In this document: positions 8,307 to 15,458 of the stretch, one piece after another
Layout of the letters: every line of letters starts with the position of its first letter
How positions within the stretch are numbered: the stretch's first letter is position 1
DNA from: DATEMK01 sp039914625
Lineage (GTDB): Bacteria > Bacteroidota > Bacteroidia > AKYH767-A > OLB10
Direction: 5' to 3'
Assembly (NCBI GenBank): GCA_039914625.1
Contig: JBDSOU010000206.1
Location: forward strand, 1-28,247
DNA length: 28,247 nucleotides
The notes under the pieces: model-generated
What the model saw: only the letters and a program-made list of their open reading frames with translations
The model's database searches: none
What the model was told of the DNA's origin: nothing
Program-made: the position numbers and the translations under genes

Positions 8307-9446
8307 CTATTCTAAAGCCTGTCTTAAATCTTCGAGCAAATCCTCAATATCTTCAATCCCCACGCTCAGCCGGAGCAATGAATCTACCACGCCCGATTTT
8401 TCTCTTTCTTCTTTTGGAATAGATGCATGTGTCATAGAAGCCGGATGGCCAATGAGCGATTCCACGCCTCCTAATGACTCCGCAAGTGAAAATACTTTAA
8501 ATTTTGAAGCCACACGAAAAGCTTCTTCCATTGAGCCTCCTTTCATGATGAATGAAATCATTCCACCAAAATCTTTCATTTGTTTTTTTGCAATATCATG
8601 ATTCGGGTGATCGGTGAAGCCGGGCCAATAAACTTTTTCAATCTTAGGATGCGTTTTGAGCATATTTGCAATTGCTTTGCCGTTTGCACAATGACGTTCC
8701 ATACGAATGTGCAAGGTTTTGAGTCCCCGCAGCACCAGGAAACTATCCATTGGTCCGGGAGTTGCACCGCAGGAGTTATGAATAAAAGCGAGTTGCTCCT
8801 GGATAGAATCATTGTTTGTGCAGGTTGCACCCATAACTACATCAGAATGGCCTCCAAGGTATTTTGTTGCAGAATGAATCACTATGTCTGCTCCAAGTTC
8901 CAACGGGTTTTGCAGAAAAGGGGATGCAAATGTATTGTCCACCACCAGCATAATATTGCTTTGCTTTGCTATTTCTGAACAAGATTTTATGTCTATGATC
9001 TGCATCATGGGGTTGGTAGGAGTTTCCACCCAAATCATTTTTGTTTTTTCATTGACAAATTTTTTAATGTTTGCTGCATCATACATATCAACAAAATGAA
9101 ATTTGATATTGTAATGAGCAAAGACTTTGGTGAACATGCGATAAGTGCCACCGTAAAGATCATTTCCGGCAATAACTTCATCACCCGGCCGTAGCAGTTT
9201 GATGATTGCATCGGTTGCACCCATGCCACTTGAAAAACACAAACCGTGTGTTGCATTTTCCAATGCAGCTATACATTTTTCCAATGCAGCACGTGTAGGA
9301 TTTTTTCCACGTGCATAAGCATACCCCTTGTGCTTGCCAGGTGATTCCTGAACATATGTAGAAGTAAAGTAAACGGGAGTCATGATGGCTCCCGTTGTTG
9401 GGTCAGGTTCTTGTCCTGCGTGAATGGCTTTGGTTGCGAATTTCAT
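8307..9446 (-). CDS. cystathionine gamma-synthase/gamma-lyase family PLP enzyme
   Basis: A cytosolic pyridoxal-phosphate enzyme of the Cys/Met metabolism family, 379 aa, the usual full length. Visible marks are YARGKNPTRAALE near residue 44, SSGMGA (72-77), the aspartate in VVDNTFASP that contacts the cofactor ring, and the Schiff-base lysine in SATKYLGGHSD (Lys195). The C-terminal LAESLGGVESLIGHPASMTH is also typical and carries the substrate carboxylate-binding region. The sequence alone does not separate cystathionine gamma-synthase (EC 2.5.1.48) from gamma-lyase (EC 4.4.1.1), so I give no gene symbol. Neighbouring genes do not help: it is flanked by the metalloprotease promoter and by a terminator-like region, and looks monocistronic. 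I found only a weak -7-like box (TAATTTTA, 9469-9476) upstream. Confidence 0.9.
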   Translation of the reverse strand: MKFATKAIHAGQEPDPTTGAIMTPVYFTSTYVQESPGKHKGYAYARGKNPTRAALEKCIAALENATHGLCFSSGMGATDAIIKLLRPGDEVIAGNDLYGGTYRMFTKVFAHYNIKFHFVDMYDAANIKKFVNEKTKMIWVETPTNPMMQIIDIKSCSEIAKQSNIMLVVDNTFASPFLQNPLELGADIVIHSATKYLGGHSDVVMGATCTNNDSIQEQLAFIHNSCGATPGPMDSFLVLRGLKTLHIRMERHCANGKAIANMLKTHPKIEKVYWPGFTDHPNHDIAKKQMKDFGGMISFIMKGGSMEEAFRVASKFKVFSLAESLGGVESLIGHPASMTHASIPKEEREKSGVVDSLLRLSVGIEDIEDLLEDLRQALE

Positions 9447-9551
9447 ATTTAGTATATTTTTCTGGCGGTAAAATTAGTTTACTTTTTAATGAAAGTTAAT
9501 TCCTGTGAAAAAATCGGACAAGTGTGAAAAAATGTTTATTCGTAATGGAAA

Positions 9552-9606
9552 CGGAATAAAGCATTCCGCTTTTACGATTATAAGTTTTCAAACTTATAAC
9601 CGTAAA
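9552..9606 (-). terminator. tandem hairpins ending the surface operon
   Basis: Two inverted repeats lie in the 238-bp gap after the WecA-like gene. The larger has two 17-nt arms (9571-9587 and 9590-9606) pairing with a single mismatch around a 2-nt centre. Next, in the direction of transcription, comes CGGAAT / ATTCCG (9552-9557 and 9563-9568) with a 5-nt loop and a short T run. They lie about 80 bp beyond the stop at 9685 and probably end transcription of the 15112-9685 unit. A protein-binding palindrome is an alternative for the larger one. Confidence 0.5.
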
Positions 9607-9684
9607 GTTATTTTCAGGCATTTTTTGAATTAAGTTTCTTTAAGAGAGAAAATCAGAACTTGCGAAAAATGGGAATAAAAAATA

Positions 9685-10773
9685 TTAATCGCTTACTTCA
9701 AGCTTTTCCTGGTCTTCTCCGAAGAGTTTTTTTCGCATTCCTGCAATGCGTATCATGACTATGGAATTTATAGTAAGCATTGCCACGCAGATGCTGAGCA
9801 GTATAAATCCGTTTACGTTGAGCGAGCTTAATATGTATTCAAGAATAATAATTAAAATATTAAAAACGGCAAGCATAAGAGAAGCCCATCCATGACCGAA
9901 ACCGTGCCGTAAGATCATGTGATGAATGTGATTGCGGTCGGCTTTGAAAATGGATTCGCGATTAAGGAGCCTGATTAATGAAACTCGTGCGATGTCATAG
10001 ACAGGAATAAATAACACAGCAAAAACAAATGAAGGAGAAATGGCAAGCACCTCACCCGGTGTAATAATGTTTAATTTGAGCAGGTTAATGGCGAAACAAA
10101 TTAACAGGAACCCGATGACCAGAGAACCGGTGTCACCCATAAAAACTTTTGCCGGATGAAAGTTGTAAAATAAAAATCCGAGCAATGCTCCGGTAAGGCA
10201 AATACACAGCAACCCAAAATCAAGCTGTCCGTATTTTAAAAAAAGATATCCGAAAATTGCAGTGCTTATCAGCCCGATGCTTCCTGCAAGCCCGTCAATA
10301 CCATCAATAAAATTAAATGCATTGGTGAATAATACAATGACGAGGAGTGTAATGGGATATTGAAACCACAGAGGAATATCATAAATTCCTATTAAGCCGT
10401 ATAAATTTGTTAAACGTGTTCCGTCAGCAATGACTAATGTGCCCGCAATGATCTGCATGATAAATTTTTTCTGTGGACGCATGTTTAAAAGATCATCAAA
10501 AATTCCGGTTACAAACAGCAATAAGGAGGCACCCAGAATAAATTTCATTTTGACAAAATCAGTACTTGTACAAAAAATAAAATAGGATATAAGTATTCCG
10601 GCAACAATTGAGAATCCACCCATGGACGGGGTGCTGGTAACATGCAGCTTTCTATTATCGGGCTTATCAAACAAATGAAATTTTTTGCAAAATACAATCC
10701 ATACCGGAGCTATTATTGCAGTGATTACAGTTGCAATGATAAAAGGTGTAATGAATTTTATTACTTCTAACAT
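9685..10773 (-). CDS. WecA/MraY-family undecaprenyl-phosphate sugar-1-phosphate transferase
   Basis: An integral membrane phosphoglycosyltransferase, 362 aa, that moves a sugar-1-phosphate from a UDP-sugar to undecaprenyl phosphate, the first step of O-antigen or other surface glycan assembly. Conserved cytoplasmic motifs are all present: DDLLN (Asp93, Asp94), NAFNFIDGIDGLAG (Asp155, Asp158), FMGDTGSL (Asp212) and the basic RNHIHHMIL segment near residue 285, which is typical of the WecA/TagO branch rather than of MraY proper. About ten hydrophobic segments can be seen. The UDP-sugar (often GlcNAc in this branch) is inferred, not shown. It lies 60 bp downstream of the PorP/SprF-OmpA gene on the same strand and could be the last gene of that operon, which might link glycan synthesis with surface protein display. 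Confidence 0.88.
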   Translation of the reverse strand: MLEVIKFITPFIIATVITAIIAPVWIVFCKKFHLFDKPDNRKLHVTSTPSMGGFSIVAGILISYFIFCTSTDFVKMKFILGASLLLFVTGIFDDLLNMRPQKKFIMQIIAGTLVIADGTRLTNLYGLIGIYDIPLWFQYPITLLVIVLFTNAFNFIDGIDGLAGSIGLISTAIFGYLFLKYGQLDFGLLCICLTGALLGFLFYNFHPAKVFMGDTGSLVIGFLLICFAINLLKLNIITPGEVLAISPSFVFAVLFIPVYDIARVSLIRLLNRESIFKADRNHIHHMILRHGFGHGWASLMLAVFNILIIILEYILSSLNVNGFILLSICVAMLTINSIVMIRIAGMRKKLFGEDQEKLEVSD

Positions 10774-10833
10774 TTTTTAGTTTACAGCAGAGAATTATAA
10801 GCAGGGAATATTGATTGTTTTCTTATTCGACCC

Positions 10834-12813
10834 CTAATTTTTTAAAATATTTACTTCCACTCTTCTGTTTCTTGCCCTGCCGGTAGTTGAGGTATTATTA
10901 TCTAACGGCATAGTTTCCCCGTAATTTATTATTTGGATGCGGCTTCCCGAAATTCCTTTTTTCATCATGTAATTTTTTACAATAAGATTCCGCTTTTCCG
11001 CAAGGTGCATGTTGAATAAATCATTTCCTTCGCTGTCAGTGTGTCCTGATAGGATGACACGGCTGTTGGGGAATTGATAGAGCAGATCAATTGCATATTC
11101 AATGATGTCAAACATATCTGTTGTTTTTATTTTTGAGCTTCCGGTCTGGAACTGGATATTGTTAAATTTCTTTATCAGCATTGCTTCGTTAACAGCAGGT
11201 GTTTTTTCCGGGCAGCCGAAATGTTCCATTGTACCGGGTTCCATCGGACATTCATCCATCATATCCTGGATCCCGTCACCATCTGAATCAGGACAGCCTT
11301 GTGTTTTTATTCCGCCTTTGATGAACGGGCAATGATCTTCTATGTCATTAATACCGTCACCATCCGTATCTGCATTTTTATTTTCCGCAAGTGATCCATT
11401 TTCTTTTTCAACACCAGGTTTGTTCATGTCAATGTAAATCGTGTGTGATTTAGGAAGAACTACCTCAGCTGTAACAGATTTTTCTGAAGGAGTTTCTGCT
11501 TTCTTTTCCGTTGTTGTTGCCATAATCGCAGAACTGAATTCTAAAGGAGCTTCCTGAGCTTTTGGTTCGGGTTCAGTAACCTTTTCTTTTGAAGTAACGG
11601 TCTTGATTCCTTCAGCCGCAATTGGTTTTGGCTCTTCAGGCAGAACAATAACTGACGGAGTTTGCTCTTGTGATTTTTGTTCAACTACTGGTTTTCCAAC
11701 AGGAGGCTGAATGCGTACTACTTCTATTTTTTCGGGTATATTAACTGTTTGACCAATTGAAGCCGCAGAAATTTTCTTTTCAACTTTCTGAACTTTTTGA
11801 GTAGTTTTATGAACTGTTATTTTTTGTGCTTTCTTTGGTTGGGGCGATTTGGATTTTTTTGGTGGCGCTTTAGGAATGAAGCTCAATGAGATTTCAAATC
11901 CTCCGCTGCTATGACTTGCGGGGCTTAATCCAGAAACATTAATATCGTAGCTGGTACCAATGAATATTCGACTCACCTGGTAACCTGCATAAACAATGAT
12001 TGCATCGTTGCTCCGGTCATATAATCCAACCTGGAATTTATTATTATTTTCGGCAATGAAACTGGCAACTGTTCCAAAATTAAATTCGTGAAAATGATCC
12101 TGTGCCATGTAGAGAACAGAAGGACGCAATTCGAGATTTTCTTTCAGCATAATTCCTGCTCCGAAATTGAACGAATATTTCGCAGGTAATTTATTTTCAC
12201 TGATAATGAAAGTTTCAGAGGGATTATTTATGTGAGCAATGGAAAATCCTCCATAAGGTTTGAAATTTATTTTTTTGTTTCCGAATCCGTGCTGCCACAT
12301 AATTCCGATTCCTACATCAGGACGTGTAATGCTGGTATAAGTAAAAATCTCGCCTGAGCTTACAGTCGGATCAAAGCCTGTATCTTCATTAAACTGGCTG
12401 TCAAATGTCATTTCCGAAGGATTAAAACTTTTGTGCAGCATTCCAATCTGCAATGCTCCGCTGATCTGATTCGTTTCTCCCAAGGGAAGATTGTAATTAA
12501 GCGTACCTGCAAGATTCAGTTGTTTAAGGCTTGATTTTCCAGCACTGTTTTTAACTGCAAAAAATCCAAAACCTAACCTGTTTACTGTTTTGTCAATCAA
12601 AAAGCCTTCCGTAACAAAAGGACTTGCTACACTTGCCCATTGATTCCGGTAAACGAGGGTAGCACGCATATATTCTATACCGTTACCTGCATTGGCAGGA
12701 TTCACATATAAAGGCGTATTGAAATATTGTGAGAAATGCGGATCCTGCCCATTTACGTTCAAATAGCTGCAGGCAGATATAAAAAAAATGATTCTTGAAA
12801 TTAATTTGACCAT
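10834..12813 (-). CDS. PorP/SprF-like T9SS membrane protein fused to TSP3 repeats and an OmpA domain
   Basis: A 659-aa envelope protein. A signal peptide (1-22, before QDPHFSQ) leads into a PorP/SprF-type beta-barrel (about 23-312) that starts with the family signature HFSQYFNTPLYVNPANAG. A long low-complexity linker follows, first Lys/Pro-rich (316-349), then Pro/Glu/Val-rich (to about 480). Next come calcium-binding thrombospondin type 3-like repeats (481-535; TDGDGINDIEDHCP and SDGDGIQDMMDECP). A C-terminal OmpA-like domain (about 548-659) carries the peptidoglycan-contact residues Asp593 in GHTDSEG and Arg650/Arg651 in ARNRRVEV. In this family SprF-like proteins serve specific type B sorted substrates. 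The gene is 4 bp downstream of exactly such a substrate gene, so coupling is likely. Fusion to a wall-binding domain suggests a barrel tethered to peptidoglycan. Confidence 0.88.
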   Translation of the reverse strand: MVKLISRIIFFISACSYLNVNGQDPHFSQYFNTPLYVNPANAGNGIEYMRATLVYRNQWASVASPFVTEGFLIDKTVNRLGFGFFAVKNSAGKSSLKQLNLAGTLNYNLPLGETNQISGALQIGMLHKSFNPSEMTFDSQFNEDTGFDPTVSSGEIFTYTSITRPDVGIGIMWQHGFGNKKINFKPYGGFSIAHINNPSETFIISENKLPAKYSFNFGAGIMLKENLELRPSVLYMAQDHFHEFNFGTVASFIAENNNKFQVGLYDRSNDAIIVYAGYQVSRIFIGTSYDINVSGLSPASHSSGGFEISLSFIPKAPPKKSKSPQPKKAQKITVHKTTQKVQKVEKKISAASIGQTVNIPEKIEVVRIQPPVGKPVVEQKSQEQTPSVIVLPEEPKPIAAEGIKTVTSKEKVTEPEPKAQEAPLEFSSAIMATTTEKKAETPSEKSVTAEVVLPKSHTIYIDMNKPGVEKENGSLAENKNADTDGDGINDIEDHCPFIKGGIKTQGCPDSDGDGIQDMMDECPMEPGTMEHFGCPEKTPAVNEAMLIKKFNNIQFQTGSSKIKTTDMFDIIEYAIDLLYQFPNSRVILSGHTDSEGNDLFNMHLAEKRNLIVKNYMMKKGISGSRIQIINYGETMPLDNNTSTTGRARNRRVEVNILKN

Positions 12814-12817
12814 GATT

Positions 12818-15112
12818 TTACCTGATTACAGTTATTTGTCCTTTAAATTTCTCTGATGTTTCATTGCCATACATCACATCAATTAAATAAACATACGTTC
12901 CGTTTTGAACAATATCCCCATTCACAGAACCATCCCATTTATTTTCTTCACTTTGATATATGAGCTGGCCCCATTGATTAAAAATATTTATGGAAACCGT
13001 TTTAATATTGCTTCCTCTTACTCTGAAAATATCATTGTTGTTATCGTTATTCGGAGTGAAGGCGGTAGGAATAAAAATAGAAAGGTTATGCTCAACGTGT
13101 ATTAATTTATACAACGTTTCTGCACAGCCTTCTTGATTGGCTGCAATCAGCGTTACATTATAATCTCCTGATGAAGCATAGATGTGTGTCGGGTTTTCGA
13201 GTGATGAAACATTTTCTGCTGAAAGTGGATCACCGAAGTTCCATTCGTATAGAATACCTCCTGATGTAGAATTATAGAAATAAACCTGAATACCGTTGGA
13301 AACAATTGAAGGCAATGAAACTTCAAAGGATGGAGAAGGTTTTTGATCAACAATGACATAAACAGTAGTGCGGTTTGGGTTTATGCAACCGTTAGAGCCA
13401 TGCAGTTCGATATAATAAGGAGTAGTTTGAGAAATTGCAGGTGAGGTAAAATTTGCACCTGTGTAAATCAAGCTGCCGCCCGAAGGTTGTGAATACCAGT
13501 AGTAAGAAACTCCTGTTTGAGGGACAGCAATAATTTGACCTGACTGCAATGGACAAATTGTATCATTTGCCGTTTGGACTGTGGTGGGAACAGGTTTTAA
13601 TGCAACGGTGACAGGTGGAGATTGCGCGGAACAGCTTCCTGAACTTGTAACGGTTACTATATACGAGCCTGGAGTTTTTGCAAAAATTTTCTGAGAAACT
13701 GCTCCGGTGTTCCAATGATAAGCAATACCAATGGAGGCACTCAGCAATATTGAATCTCCTGAACAGATGCTGATTGGCCCGGGAGGTGTTATAGAAGAAG
13801 TGGTAGTTGCCACTATGGTTACGGTAATCGGATCAGAAGTAACGGGAAGCCCTAATGCATCTGTAGCCGTACAGGTAATACTGTGAACTCCTAATGATAA
13901 AACAGAAGTAGTGAAGGTGCCCGTTGCTGAAACACCTAAAATAGTTGCGCCATCTTTGAATGTGTAATTTATTAATCCTGCCGGAGCTGCAATTAGTGTC
14001 ACATTTGCTCCAATACAAAATGTATTATTTGCTGAATTGGTCGTAACAGTAACAACAGTTGTTGAAAGAGGAGCAATTTTACGGATTAAATGATTGTATG
14101 CGTCTGCAACAAAAAGACTTCTTAATGGTTTGTAAAACGCAAGTCCGGTAACTCCGCTAAAGGTTGCGTGAGTTGAATCTCCGTCAGTAAATCCCGGCAT
14201 ACCCGTTATCCCGGAATATTTTGAAACATATCCTGTGGGAGTAATTTTTCTGATAGTATAATTTACCCCATCACCGACATAAATATTTCCTATGGAGTCC
14301 ACCGCAATTCCCCATGTGCTGTCAAAAGTGGCGACATTGTAATATCCATTAAGAGATCCCTTTAATCCTGTTCCGGCAACAGTTGTAACTTGATTGTTTG
14401 CAACTGCAACTTTTCTAATTTTAAAATTCCATGAGTCAGTCACAATTATATTTCCAGTATTATCAAGACAAATTGCATAAGGATGATCAAATCTTGCAGA
14501 CTGACCAATTGCATCAGTGCTTCCGCTCAAATAAGCTGTTCCTGCAATAGTGCTAACCATTCCGCCTTGAATTTTCCGGATGGTATGTGTCATTTGATCT
14601 GCCACATAAATAATATTTCCATCTTTTGAAACTGCAATTCCTGTTGGAAAACCAAATTGCGCAACGTTAACAGAACCGTTAGTGGTTCCGAAAGTTCCTG
14701 TGCCCGCAACAGTTGTTACGATACCAGCAGTAGTGATTTTTCTTATTTTATAGCTTCTGGTATCTGCTACATACAGATTTCCGTTTGTATCACATGCAAC
14801 TGCCCAAGGATCGTTAAAAGTTGCTGCTGTTCCGGTTCCATCATTGCTTCCGTTAGCACCTGAACCGGCAAATGTGGAGACAGATACAGGCGCAGGCGTA
14901 ATTTTTCTGATCTTATTGTTTAGCTGATCAGCAACAAAAACATTTCCTGTTTTGTCCACACAGATTCCATGAGGGTGGTTAAATTTCGCAACCGAGGCAC
15001 TGCCATCTGTTGAACCAGAGGAACTTACTATTCCGGCATACCTGCTGACATCCTGAGCTTGTACACTGGTGACAATAAAAAAAATAAATAAAAAACTAAA
15101 TAATTTTTTCAT
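12818..15112 (-). CDS. NHL-repeat surface protein with Ig-like and PKD domains and type B T9SS sorting domain
   Basis: A secreted protein, 764 aa. After the signal peptide (1-19, ending VQA) come six NHL-type repeats (about 22-350), each ending in a form of ADxxNxxIRKI (for example VADQLNNKIRKI, VADTRSYKIRKI, VADAYNHLIRKI), enough for one six-bladed beta-propeller. Ig-like domains follow to about residue 590, then a PKD domain with YEWNFGDP near 620 and a type B 'gliding motility-associated' C-terminal domain (about 678-764; FIPTAFTPNNDNNND, then INIFNQWGQLIYQS, ending GQITVIR). It is the first gene of an operon, 4 bp ahead of the PorP/SprF-OmpA gene that is its likely cognate translocation or anchoring partner. 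The propeller may bind a ligand; which one is unknown. No consensus promoter was found in its long upstream gap. Confidence 0.9.
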   Translation of the reverse strand: MKKLFSFLFIFFIVTSVQAQDVSRYAGIVSSSGSTDGSASVAKFNHPHGICVDKTGNVFVADQLNNKIRKITPAPVSVSTFAGSGANGSNDGTGTAATFNDPWAVACDTNGNLYVADTRSYKIRKITTAGIVTTVAGTGTFGTTNGSVNVAQFGFPTGIAVSKDGNIIYVADQMTHTIRKIQGGMVSTIAGTAYLSGSTDAIGQSARFDHPYAICLDNTGNIIVTDSWNFKIRKVAVANNQVTTVAGTGLKGSLNGYYNVATFDSTWGIAVDSIGNIYVGDGVNYTIRKITPTGYVSKYSGITGMPGFTDGDSTHATFSGVTGLAFYKPLRSLFVADAYNHLIRKIAPLSTTVVTVTTNSANNTFCIGANVTLIAAPAGLINYTFKDGATILGVSATGTFTTSVLSLGVHSITCTATDALGLPVTSDPITVTIVATTTSSITPPGPISICSGDSILLSASIGIAYHWNTGAVSQKIFAKTPGSYIVTVTSSGSCSAQSPPVTVALKPVPTTVQTANDTICPLQSGQIIAVPQTGVSYYWYSQPSGGSLIYTGANFTSPAISQTTPYYIELHGSNGCINPNRTTVYVIVDQKPSPSFEVSLPSIVSNGIQVYFYNSTSGGILYEWNFGDPLSAENVSSLENPTHIYASSGDYNVTLIAANQEGCAETLYKLIHVEHNLSIFIPTAFTPNNDNNNDIFRVRGSNIKTVSINIFNQWGQLIYQSEENKWDGSVNGDIVQNGTYVYLIDVMYGNETSEKFKGQITVIR

Positions 15113-15458
15113 TCATGGTTCACAGATGGTTAATCTCTGTGCGTTTTTTTTTAAGTTTTCCTTTTAATTCTTTAATATACAGGCAATGCAATTTCAAAAG
15201 AATTGTTTCTTATTACGTTATTGCTTTTGTAAGGTTACGCGGTTTTTTTAATCGTTTTATAAAAGATCAAAACCCGCGTGAAACAACAATTTTATTCATC
15301 TATTCCGGTAAGTTAGATGGATTTCTATTCTAATGATTGTATAATGAATTTACCATTTTATGACGGCAACCCAAAAGTCCGGTACCTGAATCATTAAATT
15401 ATTTTGTACCTTAGCAAAATAAATCAGGCACATAAAAGTTATCTATTTATCTTTTGAA
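15113..15458. other. divergent intergenic region between two type B surface-protein genes
   Basis: This 346-bp gap drives transcription both ways. It contains a nested inverted repeat (15237-15279), a short hairpin (CACAGA at 15121-15126 with TCTGTG at 15136-15141) next to a T9 run, and a near-consensus -7 box TACCTTAG at 15407-15414 on the plus strand, 44 nt before the 15459 ATG. A TTG or TTTG box at the right distance is missing. I see no conserved ORF or RNA gene. Confidence 0.5.
15237..15279. repeat. nested inverted repeat in the divergent region
   Basis: The outer arms ACGCGGTTTT (15237-15246) and AAAACCCGCGT (15269-15279) pair with a single bulged base. Between them lies the perfect palindrome TTTTATAAAA (15255-15264). 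Poor T-runs at the 3' side on either strand argue against a normal terminator. An operator or cruciform-prone site is possible. Confidence 0.5.

Noticed and set aside
8580..8978. Long antisense open frame opposite the PLP-enzyme gene, and similar frames opposite other large genes
   Set aside because: These have no recognisable domains or signals and mirror strongly conserved genes on the other strand.
15121..15151. CACAGA/TCTGTG hairpin with T9 run as a plus-strand terminator
   Set aside because: No plus-strand gene ends nearby; the closest genes upstream are on the minus strand, so a terminator role has no partner.
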